A stretch of DNA of 64,000 bases from an uncultured Clostridium sp. GTDB lineage: Bacteria; Bacillota; Clostridia; TANB77; CAG-508. Position numbers and translations under genes: made by a program. How positions within the stretch are numbered: position 1 is the first letter of the stretch; every line of letters starts with the position of its first letter. Below are positions 28,602-37,624 of this stretch, one piece after another. The stretch lies in assembly GCA_947651825.1 (NCBI GenBank), contig CANTAQ010000001.1, positions 208,598 through 272,597 on the forward strand. Reading direction: 5' to 3'. The notes under the pieces are model-generated. The model searched no databases. It saw only the letters and a list, made by a program, of their open reading frames with translations, and had not been told where the DNA came from.

Positions 28602-28687
28602 GGTTAATTCCTCCTCTATTATAATTTTACCAAAATATTTTATCATACTTTTACTAATTTGTGTAGTATTTTGATAAATTTTCTTCC

Positions 28688-29408
28688 TTATCTACATTCT
28701 GGTCCTTCTGGAAAGGTGTTATTTTTTGTTTTTATTTGTGCTTTAAATATCTCTGCAAATCTAGCAAAATGTTCCTCTACTTCTTCTACTGTAGTCTGTT
28801 CATTAATAGGCATTCGTAAAAAAACTGTTTCCATTGGATAAATTCCGCCAATTATACCCTAATATAGTATGTCTTTTATAAAACTCTGCTAATTTAGGAT
28901 TAAATTGAATATTTTTAGGTATCTCATCTTCTGGTAAGATTTGTTTTAATAATTCATAGTTGTACTTTCCAACCTGTAAACCAAATTCTACATCTCCTCT
29001 TTGGCATGGAAATACAAACCATATTGCTTTTTCTCCAATATTTTCACCATTTGCTCCTTTCCTTTTTTCTAGTTCAAATAGTAAATCTTTGTTTTCATCT
29101 GACAATGATTCAAAGCTAATCATTATCCATGCATATCCTCTACCTGCTTCCTCAAAATTTGGTGGTTCTAAACCTATGATTCTATTTTTTCTATCAATAT
29201 CTTCTTTTTCTACAGGTTCTTCACCTTTTTTTAAAACATTCTTTTTATTTGCACTACTCATTAATGTTTCTATTCCTTTTTTTGCAAATATTTTACATGC
29301 TCTTCTTAGTGGTAATTCAACAACTTCATCTATTATTTTTTCTGGATTTTCTTTTTCTAATATATCTACACCAACATTTTCTATTGGATTTATTTCAGTT
29401 ATTAACAT
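28688..29408 (-). CDS. Conserved hypothetical protein, CGGAA +1 site
   Basis: 239 aa with recoding. It is soluble and acidic, with [19 protein letters not shown] and [20 protein letters not shown] recognise no family. At 28847 the zero frame reads AAT TGG CGG AAT and stops at 28803. Skipping C gives [18 protein letters not shown] and ~50 more residues to a stop at 28688. The extended frame has coding-like composition ([17 protein letters not shown]). The ribosome site is weak. Confidence 0.72.
28843..28847 (-). other. CGGAA +1 recoding site, hypothetical protein
   Basis: TGG CGG AAT becomes TGG GGA ATT on skipping C28847. It opens 53 further codons with coding character, instead of 13 codons to a stop. 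Confidence 0.8.
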
Positions 29409-29565
29409 TTCATTTCATCCACTTTCCAAAATTAATCTTTCTTTTATATAATAATACAAAAAAAATTAATTTTCAATTTATTATAAAAGTTTTGTAATAT
29501 ATTTATTGTCCAATAATACTATTCTTAAAATAATATATATGCTATTTTAAAACAAATTAAGTAAA

Positions 29566-29599
29566 GCAACTGCCACGCTCTTTCGAACGTGGCAGTTGC
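29566..29599 (-). terminator. GC-rich terminator of the 29.6-kb singleton
   Basis: The perfect 12-bp arms GCAACTGCCACG/CGTGGCAGTTGC are followed on the minus strand by TTTACTTAATTT. The 29409-29565 stretch before it holds no gene that I can see. Confidence 0.85.
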
Positions 29600-29614
29600 T
29601 TCGGAAACCACTAT

Positions 29615-30025
29615 TTACTGCAGATTACTATTGATCCACTGGCAAAAGCTGATGACCTGGAAACATTTTTCCATACTCCCTTCATTAATCCTGAAGGAAA
29701 TAAATGTAGGTGTAGGAAAAATATATTCTTCTCCGTCAGAGAGGTTCGGAAGACTCTCAAGTACCCTTGCCAGAATAGCATTAGGGCTTTCGACAGTTTT
29801 CTCGGTTTCGCGGCGTAGTTTTTGCCCACGTATTTGCCCTCTACGGTAGTCATATGTCACTACATAGCCAGGACCTCGGGTTTTGCTTGCACAAGCCAAG
29901 TCAGCTTTTACAGCTTCCTTAAAGGCCTCTTGCTGTTCTTCCGTTGCCATTTTTGTTGCCAATCCATCCTCAGTGTGATATTGAATTAGCAACCCCTTAG
30001 CAAATGCATTTAGCACTCGTTCCAT
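29615..30025 (-). CDS. Orphan protein with foreign composition (136 aa)
   Basis: 136 aa; I recognise no family. The middle is basic (YDYRRGQIRGQKLRRETEK) and Arg is written with CGT and CGC, unlike native genes, which use mainly AGA. ATG 30025 lies eight bases after AGGAG. It stands alone with its own promoter and a strong GC-rich terminator. Higher GC and the codon use indicate recent acquisition. Confidence 0.6.
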   Translation of the reverse strand: MERVLNAFAKGLLIQYHTEDGLATKMATEEQQEAFKEAVKADLACASKTRGPGYVVTYDYRRGQIRGQKLRRETEKTVESPNAILARVLESLPNLSDGEEYIFPTPTFISFRINEGSMEKCFQVISFCQWINSNLQ

Positions 30026-30091
30026 CTTCACATCTCCTAAAAGTTTTTTTGGAGTTTCGCTAAGTAAATGTCTTTCAACACTTACAATTTA

Positions 30092-30121
30092 ATTATACAT
30101 TTTTTCATACTAAAAAATCAA
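30092..30121 (-). promoter_or_regulatory. Promoter of the 29.6-kb singleton
   Basis: On the minus strand TTGATT (30116-30121), 18 bases, TATAAT (30092-30097). The ~65-base leader to the ATG has no other gene. Confidence 0.7.
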
Positions 30122-30146
30122 GTAGTAAAATATCTTATCCTACTAC

Positions 30147-30941
30147 TTAAATAAAAAATAATTTTAATATTATCAGAATTATTCCTAGTCCAGTTAAAAT
30201 AACCCCTGTTGTTATACTTACTATTTTATCTTCAAATTTATTTGCAAATTTTGCTGCTACAATCGATGACAATGTTGTTACTATTACACATATAATTATT
30301 ACTTGCCATTTTTCAAAGATAATATTAGGATCAATAATTATATGGCTTATAGATGCTATTAAAGCTGTAAATGTCATTATAAAAGTACTCGTTCCAATGG
30401 CTTTTTTTCTAGACATTCCTAGCAAAATAGTAAATACAATAAGCATCATCATTCCTCCACCACTTCCTTGAAATCCTGTTCCAAACCCAATTAGTAGACC
30501 AAATAATAGTGAAAATACAATTTGCTTATGTGTAAGTTTTTGTTTTATATTTAATACCTCTTTAGATGTATCTGGTTTAAGTAAAAATCTTATTCCTACT
30601 ATTAATATTGCTATTAGTGTAAATGTTCCTAGTATAATATCTCCAACTAAACTTGCCACAAAACTCCCTAATATACACATAGTAATTATACATATAAACA
30701 TAATCATGGCTCTTTTTATATCTATATTTTTATTTTTCATATAAATATAACTAGTTCCCGCAGATCCCAGTACATCTGACATTAAAGCTATTGCTGTTGA
30801 TTGATATACTCCCATTTTTCCTGCAAATGAAGGGCACAAAACTATCATTATTGGCACCATCACTGTTGCAGCAGATATTCCTACAAGTCCTGTTCCTATT
30901 CCTGCTCCTAGTGAAGCAACAATATACCATAAATACTCCAT
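30147..30941 (-). CDS. TSUP/TauE-SafE family membrane transporter
   Basis: 264 aa with seven or eight helices in two halves. GAGIGTGLVGISAATVMVP and GFGTGFQGSGGGMMMLIV are the paired Gly-rich motifs of the sulfite/sulfonate exporter family. AAAGGTGAT lies before the ATG. The substrate is probably a small sulfur- or organo-anion. It appears monocistronic. Confidence 0.88.
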   Translation of the reverse strand: MEYLWYIVASLGAGIGTGLVGISAATVMVPIMIVLCPSFAGKMGVYQSTAIALMSDVLGSAGTSYIYMKNKNIDIKRAMIMFICIITMCILGSFVASLVGDIILGTFTLIAILIVGIRFLLKPDTSKEVLNIKQKLTHKQIVFSLLFGLLIGFGTGFQGSGGGMMMLIVFTILLGMSRKKAIGTSTFIMTFTALIASISHIIIDPNIIFEKWQVIIICVIVTTLSSIVAAKFANKFEDKIVSITTGVILTGLGIILIILKLFFI

Positions 30942-31036
30942 TTATTAATCACCTTTTATCACTCTTTTAAGTACTTTTCTATACTAACATAAAAGCAAAT
31001 AATTATCAAGGGCAATTATCTGCCAACATTAAAATA

Positions 31037-32221
31037 TTATTTCATTAGTTTTCTTAAATTTGCATTACACTTAGTTTTCTTTACTGCTATAATAATGTCT
31101 TCTACTGCTATTGTTCCTCTATTAGCTAATTTTGCAGTCATAGATGCTTCATTTAAAATTGTTTCAATTGCAGAGCAACTTAAATTTTCAAATGTTTCTG
31201 CTAATTTAGTAGCAGTTAAGTACTCCTCTAATACTTTGTTTTTAGTATAAATTTCTATTAATTTTATTCTTGTGTTAAAATCTGGATTTCCAATAGTAAA
31301 TTTCAAATCAAATCTTCCTGGTCTAATCAGTGCAGAATCTAATGAATCGTATGAATTTGTTGCTGCTATAACCAATATACCATTTCCTTGTTCAAATCCA
31401 TCCATTTCATTAAGCATTGCTGTGATGATTCTATTATTTTCTTTATCTACTCCTGTTCCTGCATAACTTCTTCTTTCCCCAATACCATCAAATTCATCTA
31501 TAAATATAATACATGGTTTATTTTTTCTTGCTTTTTTAAAAAGAGCTTTTATTTTTCTACTTCCCATAGACATCATTGCACTTTGAAAATCTGCTCCTCT
31601 TGTTGCAATAAATTTAATATCTGTTTCTTCTGCCAAAGCCTTTGCAAAAATGGTTTTTCCATTACCTGGTGGTCCTTCTAATATTATTCCCTTTGTTGGT
31701 CTTATTCCCTCTTTTTTATATTTTTGTGGATTTTTCAGTATTTCTACTGTTTTTTTCATTTCTCTTTTCAATTCTTCCATTCCTGCAATATTATCGAACT
31801 TTACATTTGTATGCTTTATAACTTTAAAAGTGTCTCCATTAGACTTTATAAATTTTATTATTATGAACCCTATTATTCCAAAGAAAATCATATAAAAAAT
31901 TAAATCTATTATAAAAGCAATATTTTGACCTGTTGCCGTATTCTTCACTTCAACTTCATTCAACAATAGTTTTTCTTCAAATCCATCATAGTGTGGATTT
32001 TCAGTATAATACCATAAATTATCATTTTCTATATTCTGGAACTTAACTTTATTGGCTTCTATAATTACAGTTTTTATTTCTCCATTTTCTACTTTATTAT
32101 TAAATTCATTATAATTTATATGTATAAGTTCTTCTTTGTTCATTATAAAAAATATAAGTATCGCTAAAAGTAGTATTATTATAAAACTGACTATAAATAA
32201 TATATTTTTATTTCTTTTCAT
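31037..32221 (-). CDS. FtsH-like membrane AAA+ ATPase without protease domain
   Basis: 394 aa. The layout is that of FtsH: an N-terminal helix, a ~80-residue extracytoplasmic domain (YNEFNNKVENGEIKTVII), a second helix, then an AAA domain with GPPGNGKT (Walker A), IIFIDEFDGIG (Walker B), ATN (sensor 1) and LIRPGRFD (arginine-finger region). The chain ends at the AAA lid (KTKCNANLRKLMK), where FtsH would continue for ~200 residues with HEAGH; that motif and domain are absent and no fragment follows. It could be an unfoldase, chaperone or regulator of a full FtsH. Confidence 0.88.
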   Translation of the reverse strand: MKRNKNILFIVSFIIILLLAILIFFIMNKEELIHINYNEFNNKVENGEIKTVIIEANKVKFQNIENDNLWYYTENPHYDGFEEKLLLNEVEVKNTATGQNIAFIIDLIFYMIFFGIIGFIIIKFIKSNGDTFKVIKHTNVKFDNIAGMEELKREMKKTVEILKNPQKYKKEGIRPTKGIILEGPPGNGKTIFAKALAEETDIKFIATRGADFQSAMMSMGSRKIKALFKKARKNKPCIIFIDEFDGIGERRSYAGTGVDKENNRIITAMLNEMDGFEQGNGILVIAATNSYDSLDSALIRPGRFDLKFTIGNPDFNTRIKLIEIYTKNKVLEEYLTATKLAETFENLSCSAIETILNEASMTAKLANRGTIAVEDIIIAVKKTKCNANLRKLMK

Positions 32222-32382
32222 TTATTTTCTCCTTTTTTTAATTCATATTTCAAATAAATATATATTTTCTAAGATTACAACATATTAACATAAAATAATA
32301 TATTTATCAATATTATAGCTTATCATTATTAAAACCACATAAAAACTTAATCGCTACATTTGATTTATATATACATATAAAA

Positions 32383-32422
32383 ATACCCCACCCACTTAGC
32401 TTTCACTGAGTGGGTGGGGTAT
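32383..32422 (-). terminator. GC-rich terminator of the 32.5-kb singleton
   Basis: The 14-bp arms 32383-32396 and 32409-32422 (core CCCCACCCAC/GTGGGTGGGG) are followed by TTTTTATATG on the minus strand. The AT-rich 32222-32380 region contains no gene. Confidence 0.88.
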
Positions 32423-32472
32423 GTCACTACAGATTATGCTCTGCAGCAAATGCTCTGACCTGTATAGCTTAA

Positions 32473-33366
32473 TTAATTACCATACTTGTCAAGCATATTG
32501 AAGAAGTCGCCCAAAGCATTTCTGGCGTCCGCTTCATTGCAGTCTACATCCACCTGCATAATGCACAAAGTTTCTTCGTCATCAAATGCAGGGTGCTGAC
32601 ATTCTTGTTTTGTTCTTTTGTTAAGAACTATTTGGATTGAGATTGATGCTTGTCCCTTTGCAATAAAGGTTGTTGTCGCATTAAACTTCGATGCAAAAAC
32701 AGACAACTTCCTAGCAACTTTTTTCCGGTCTTCTTTGGAAGTAATTGGTATGCTGATGTTTGCTTCGTCAGGCGCTTCTGTGTTGAAAACTATGCTCTCG
32801 TGTCTTTTTGCTTCCACATAGCACGGGGTTTTATCCCGCTCCAAACGCCTAATAAAGTCAAAAATCTCTCTTGAAGGCCAGTCTTGAAGTTGAAGATAGA
32901 AAGAAAGCGGTTCAATACTTATATCCAAGATTCCAAAGAAGTTCAACAAAACATTCCTTGCATCTTCATTTATGAAAAAAACAGTTATACGCATTACACA
33001 TACTACGTCTTCTCCATAAATAGGATCCAAACTCTCACCACGTTTTTCCAGATCTTCCCGGCTCAAAAGTTCAAAGTCCATCTCTGCTTCGTTTTTGAGC
33101 GTAGCAATATTGGTAACATTGAACTTCGATGCAAAAGCAGGCATCTTGTTAACCACCGTCTTCGTTTTTTTGCCTTTTTTTAAGAACGGGACTACTGTAG
33201 CTTTCTCCGACTTGGAGATATAGAATGTCAGCTTTTGGTCGTCTCGCCACACAGCGTGGCATTGTACGGGTTTGTCTTTGAGCTTTCTCATAAAGTTCCG
33301 CAAATGTTCAGACGGTTGTCTGTACAACGGAGCCTCAAAAGAAATTGCTCGATCTTGCTTTGGCAT
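32473..33366 (-). CDS. Orphan protein with internal duplication, HPr-like hints
   Basis: 297 aa, soluble. Two ~130-residue halves align: first half FMRKLKDKP, PAFASKFNVTNIATL, DVVCVMRITVFFINEDARN, LLNFFGILD; second half FIRRLERDKTP, SVFASKFNATTTFIA, ETLCIMQVDVDCNEADARN, ALGDFFNMLD. The segment around SKFNATTTFIAKGQA loosely recalls HPr phosphocarrier domains, but I see no active His. Composition is ~45% GC, with four in-frame CGG codons, two of them CGGAA (32727, 33300), read as Arg because the frame continues through both repeats. ATG 33366 follows GGAG. Confidence 0.65.
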   Translation of the reverse strand: MPKQDRAISFEAPLYRQPSEHLRNFMRKLKDKPVQCHAVWRDDQKLTFYISKSEKATVVPFLKKGKKTKTVVNKMPAFASKFNVTNIATLKNEAEMDFELLSREDLEKRGESLDPIYGEDVVCVMRITVFFINEDARNVLLNFFGILDISIEPLSFYLQLQDWPSREIFDFIRRLERDKTPCYVEAKRHESIVFNTEAPDEANISIPITSKEDRKKVARKLSVFASKFNATTTFIAKGQASISIQIVLNKRTKQECQHPAFDDEETLCIMQVDVDCNEADARNALGDFFNMLDKYGN

Positions 33367-33421
33367 TGATTCAACTCCTCTGTGTTTAGAATAATATAAC
33401 TCAAAAAGCCATATCATAAAT

Positions 33422-33450
33422 ATTATACCATTTTTTCCTTGAAAACACAA
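33422..33450 (-). promoter_or_regulatory. Promoter of the 32.5-kb singleton
   Basis: On the minus strand TTGTGT (33445-33450), 17 bases, TATAAT (33422-33427). It overlaps the end of the next upstream gene by nothing more than the intergenic gap. Confidence 0.75.
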
Positions 33451-33453
33451 ATA

Positions 33454-34341
33454 TTAATTCTTTTTCTCAAATATTGTTTTTATCTTGCCTAATGCTATAA
33501 TTATTAATCCACCTATTATAAAGAAAATTATATTAAATGTTTCCAAAGTAATTGGTTCACAAGATGTTTCTAAAGTAGTTGGTCCCATCACTATTGAATA
33601 TAAAGAACCTATCATAAGTCCAATTATACAATATATTGTTTGACTTCTATATTTATTCAACGCTATTTTTATCAATTTTATTACTACAAGTACTCCAGTA
33701 ATAATTCCTATACCAAATGCTAATAATATTGGAAAATAACTTAAATTAAAGTGTAAAAATTCTTTTATTGCTGATATTATTGGTATATAAAGACCAAATA
33801 TTAAAAGTAATGTTGAACCAGATATGCCTGGTAATACCATAGCTGATATTGCAATCATTCCTGCTACAAATACATATGCAATTAATCCAAAATTTAAATT
33901 AGTCAAATTTACCATGTTTCCATCTCCAGATACCGGATTAAAATATGTTATTAGTGCGACAACTGCCATTCCTATTACTGTAAATATTAGGTTTATATAT
34001 CTTCCTTTTAGTACTTTCTTTTCTTCTTTTATAATCAAAGGAATTGAAAATATAATAAATCCTAGAAATATTGAACTCACTTTATATATTTGTGTTTGAA
34101 ACAAATTTGCTAAAGCAAGTACTGCAAGTATCAAACCTATACCCCAGCCAATTCCAATTTTTATTAAAAATTTAATTGCTTCTTTTTTTTCTTCTTTGTT
34201 GCCAAACATTAATCTATCTAATGAATTTATAAATTTATCATAAAATCCTAATATAAATGCTATTGTTCCTCCCGATACTCCTGGTACACTATCTGCTAGT
34301 GCCATACAAAAACCTCGTATTCCGTTAATTATGTACTCCAT
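33454..34341 (-). CDS. popT: DUF368 membrane protein (PopT-like polyprenyl-phosphate transporter)
   Basis: 295 aa with eight or more helices. The signature is ALADSVPGVSGGTIAFILG at the N-terminus, repeated in the second half as AISAMVLPGISGSTLLLIFG. DUF368 members, together with DedA-family UptA, return undecaprenyl phosphate to the cytoplasmic face for wall synthesis. GGAGG precedes the ATG. It lies downstream of the DHHW/MBOAT cell-surface pair. Confidence 0.9.
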   Translation of the reverse strand: MEYIINGIRGFCMALADSVPGVSGGTIAFILGFYDKFINSLDRLMFGNKEEKKEAIKFLIKIGIGWGIGLILAVLALANLFQTQIYKVSSIFLGFIIFSIPLIIKEEKKVLKGRYINLIFTVIGMAVVALITYFNPVSGDGNMVNLTNLNFGLIAYVFVAGMIAISAMVLPGISGSTLLLIFGLYIPIISAIKEFLHFNLSYFPILLAFGIGIITGVLVVIKLIKIALNKYRSQTIYCIIGLMIGSLYSIVMGPTTLETSCEPITLETFNIIFFIIGGLIIIALGKIKTIFEKKN

Positions 34342-34399
34342 AGTTCCTCCTTCATTCTATTTAGATTTTCCACCCATCTATAACTATATTTAATATATT

Positions 34400-35494
34400 C
34401 TATTTAAATATAAAGCTATTATTTAATACTGTTGTGCTATAAATAAATAGCACATCTTGAGTATCAAATTCGATATATTGGCTTAAATCGCTACTTCTTA
34501 TATATCGTATATCTATCAATGTTATTTTTTTATACCCTTCTGTAAATAATGGTACTAAACTACTTGCAAAAGAGTCCCTAAATACTATTAATTCTTTATC
34601 TGTTTTTGCATTTGAGTTTCGAATTTCAAGTAGTGGTGTTGCTCCTGATAAATATATGTCATATTTATCGTAACTATTAATCTTTTCTAAATTATATATT
34701 GAATTTTCTTCTTTAGTTTCATAATTATATACAATTGCAGTATCAATTATGCTATTTGTTAATATATTAATACTATCTTTTTTTGTTTTTATTGGTAACT
34801 GTCCTGAATATATTCCTTCAAAATCAGTTATATATTTTTTATTATATGCTGTTGTTATTCTTTCTTTAAATTTCATTTCTGTACTGATTTTTCCCAATAT
34901 CTTTATTAGGTTTTCTTGTTTCCAGTGTATATCTGTTATATAGTAATCTTCCAAACTTAATGTGTCAAAAATATTTATGTACTCTGCATTTATAATGTTT
35001 TCTTTCATTATATTTTCTATTTTTTCATAGTCCATTTTTATATATTGTTCTTCATTTGAAAAATAGTTTTTATCTGGCACTATTGAATAATACACATTAT
35101 TGTTTTTTAAGTATTTTTCACTTATTTGGTTTATTTTCTTTGTTGCATTTAATATTGATTTTTCATTTAGTGGATATTCTATTTTTATTATACTATTATC
35201 TTTCATATACAAGTTATTGTTATCGTTCTTAAAAAACACATCAAACTCGGTTATTGCTTTCAACTTTCTAAAATCTTCTCTTTTTATTATTTGGTCTGTT
35301 GTATATTTTTCAAATTCTTTGAAAAAGCTTCCATCTAAGAGTTTTTTACTTGTTATTTCTGGAAATTTTGCTAGTTTTCTTCTTTCTGATATAGAAATTT
35401 CATTATCTTGTTTCAACATATTGCTTACAAAAATCACCAGTAATAATACTATAAATATAATTGTTACTATTATATCTTTAATTTTATCTGACAT
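34400..35494 (-). CDS. DHHW-family protein (AlgX/AlgJ-like), surface acetylation partner
   Basis: 364 aa. One N-terminal helix anchors a large extracellular domain. YYITDIHWKQENL matches the DHHW motif (here DIHW, so the first His is replaced by Ile), and ELIVFRDSFASSLVPLF carries the second catalytic block (Asp-Ser). Family members take acetyl groups passed by an MBOAT protein to extracellular polymers. The gene lies 12 bases after the MBOAT gene with AAGGAG between, a typical pair. Confidence 0.87.
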   Translation of the reverse strand: MSDKIKDIIVTIIFIVLLLVIFVSNMLKQDNEISISERRKLAKFPEITSKKLLDGSFFKEFEKYTTDQIIKREDFRKLKAITEFDVFFKNDNNNLYMKDNSIIKIEYPLNEKSILNATKKINQISEKYLKNNNVYYSIVPDKNYFSNEEQYIKMDYEKIENIMKENIINAEYINIFDTLSLEDYYITDIHWKQENLIKILGKISTEMKFKERITTAYNKKYITDFEGIYSGQLPIKTKKDSINILTNSIIDTAIVYNYETKEENSIYNLEKINSYDKYDIYLSGATPLLEIRNSNAKTDKELIVFRDSFASSLVPLFTEGYKKITLIDIRYIRSSDLSQYIEFDTQDVLFIYSTTVLNNSFIFK

Positions 35495-35506
35495 ATATTA
35501 TTCTCC

Positions 35507-36905
35507 TTAAAATCTGAAATATAAAAATGGGTTATATGAATTATCTACTAAGTATGCTGTAACAATTAAAATTATTAAAACTATAAATATTGGTTCTAAT
35601 AAATTTATTATTTTCTTTATTTTTATATTTCTATTTAAACCATTTATAATATTTTTTATTAGTGGAGTTGCTCCTATTATTGCTATAACAAAAATTACAG
35701 CATAGCTTTTTAAATAATACAATGTATAGGTGTTAATAATAGGTTCTCCATTTACTCCAAATAATCCTAATATCTGATGTTTTGCTTGTCCAATATTATT
35801 ACTATTGAATATTATAAAGCTTATCATTACAATAAATAACACATATATATGATTTAATATCTTTGGTGTTTTTTCTAATTGTTTCAATAAGAAAAACTTT
35901 TCTATTATTAATAATACTGCAAAAAGTAATCCCCATAATATAAATGTCCAGTTTGCACCATGCCATAAACCTGTTAAAAGCCATACTATAATGATATTTC
36001 TTAATAACTTAAATTTACCTACTCTATTTCCTCCAAGTGGAATATACACATAATCCCTAAACCAGCTACTTAATGAAATATGCCATCTTCTCCAAAACTC
36101 AGTTATATTTTTTGATATATATGGATAGTTAAAGTTTTCTAAAAAATTAAATCCAAATATCTTTCCGAAGTCCTATTGCCATATCAGAATATGCCGAAAA
36201 GTCAAAATATATTTGTAACATAAATGCTACTCCATAGATCCAATAAAATATCACACTTAAATCATTAGATTGTAAAAATATTTTGCATAGTTCACCCAAT
36301 TGGTTTGCAATTAAAATCTTTTTTGCTAAGCCTATTGAAAATCTTCTTGTTCCTAATGCAAAATTTGCAAATGAATGTTTTCTGAATTTAAGCTCTTTTT
36401 CTATATCTATATATCTTACAATTGGTCCAGCAATCAGTTGAGGAAATAATGCTACATATGTAGCTAAGTTTATAAAGCTCTTTTGAACTTCTACTTTACC
36501 ATTATATACATCTATTACATAACTTAATATTTGAAATGTATAAAAAGATATACCAATAGGTAATGCTAAAGTTAATAACATTATATCTGTATTTAAAAGA
36601 GAATTTATATTTAAAATTATAAAATTTGAATATTTAAATAATCCTAATAATCCCAGACTAATTAATATTGATGATAACAAAAATCCTTTCTTATATTTTG
36701 GATATTTGTTTATTAAAATTCCATGTATATATGCTGATACAATTGAAAATATCATTACCAATATATATACTGGTTCTCCATAAAAATAGAAAAATAGTGA
36801 ACTTAACAGTAATACAAAATTTTTTAACTTCTTTGGAGAACAAAAATATATTATAAGTACACATGGCAAAAAATAATATAAAAAACTAATACTTGAAAAA
36901 AGCAC
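35507..36905 (-). CDS. MBOAT O-acyltransferase (AlgI/DltB type), CGGAA +1 site
   Basis: 465 aa with recoding and about 11 helices. It moves acyl groups across the membrane to surface polymers. The first part (36905-36168) ends FDFSAYSDMAIGL at an in-frame CGG; skipping C36167 gives GKIFGFNFLENFNYPYIS and then FWRRWHISLSSWFRDYV, which carries the invariant MBOAT region, and WLLTGLWHGANWTF with the catalytic His. Without recoding the protein stops at 36147 without the active site. The start is GTG 36905, after GGAGG. It is coupled to the DHHW gene. Confidence 0.9.
36163..36167 (-). other. CGGAA +1 recoding site, MBOAT
   Basis: GGA CTT CGG AAA becomes GGA CTT GGA AAG on skipping C36167, giving the family motif MAIGLGKIFGF. 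The P-site codon CTT is the same as in the ABC ATPase site. Confidence 0.92.
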
Positions 36906-36929
36906 ATTTTCCTCCTATTTACCTAATAA

Positions 36930-36978
36930 TAAAGCCTCTCAGATGAACTCAATTCTAAGTCCACTTTAAGAGGCTTTA
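36930..36978 (-). terminator. Terminator after the DUF4358 gene
   Basis: TAAAGCCTCT (36930-36939) pairs with AGAGGCTTTA (36969-36978) around a 29-base loop. It is a weaker structure than others here. Confidence 0.55.
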
Positions 36979-36993
36979 TATTAATTCTTTATC

Positions 36994-37542
36994 TTAAATT
37001 TCTGTTGTTTTTACTAATTCTTCGCCTACTTTACCACCTACAAGATTTTTAAATTCATTATATACTGGAGTTGCCCATTCATCAGATGCCATAACTAAGA
37101 ATATTACATCTTTATAGTTTGTAACATATACCTTTTCTGCTTCAACACAAATCCATTTTCTTGTATTTATATTGTCTATCATTTCTTGTTTCATTGATTC
37201 TATATCTGCTTTTTTACTTGTTGTTTTTACCATTACTAATGAATATGCTTGTGAGCTCATCATAGGTTCTGAAACTACAATTGTCTCTACATTATTTGTG
37301 CTTTTCAAACCTGTATACATACTAACTTCATCAGCATTATCTTTGTTTACATCATAAGTTTGTAAACTTGGAAGTTTTCCTGCTAAGTTTTCGTATATTT
37401 TGTCAATTAAATCTTTCATTTCTTGTTCTGTTTCTAGTTTTACTGCATTTTTTTCTTTTTTATTCAACATAAAAAAGATTCCACCAATAATTGCTGCTAT
37501 TATAAGAATAACAATTATTGTTATTACAACATTTTTTTTCAT
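36994..37542 (-). CDS. DUF4358 family membrane-anchored protein
   Basis: 182 aa. The N-terminal helix (VITIIVILIIAAIIGGIFFML) is followed by a DUF4358-like domain with IYENLAGKLPSL, SMYTGLKSTNNVETIVVSEPMM, and a segment in which a short helix stays intact (AYSLVMVKTTSKKADIESM). Common in clostridia; function unknown. AAGGGGG precedes the ATG. Confidence 0.82.
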   Translation of the reverse strand: MKKNVVITIIVILIIAAIIGGIFFMLNKKEKNAVKLETEQEMKDLIDKIYENLAGKLPSLQTYDVNKDNADEVSMYTGLKSTNNVETIVVSEPMMSSQAYSLVMVKTTSKKADIESMKQEMIDNINTRKWICVEAEKVYVTNYKDVIFLVMASDEWATPVYNEFKNLVGGKVGEELVKTTEI

Positions 37543-37586
37543 AAATATTTCCCCCTTTTTTTTATTTTAATATAGCATATAAATAT

Positions 37587-37618
37587 AAAAAAAGCAACAT
37601 ATATTTGTTGCTTTTTTT
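37587..37618 (-). terminator. Terminator after the CaCA antiporter
   Basis: The 13-bp arms AAAAAAAGCAACA/TGTTGCTTTTTTT lie seven bases from the antiporter stop. Confidence 0.88.
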
Positions 37619-37624
37619 ATCTAT

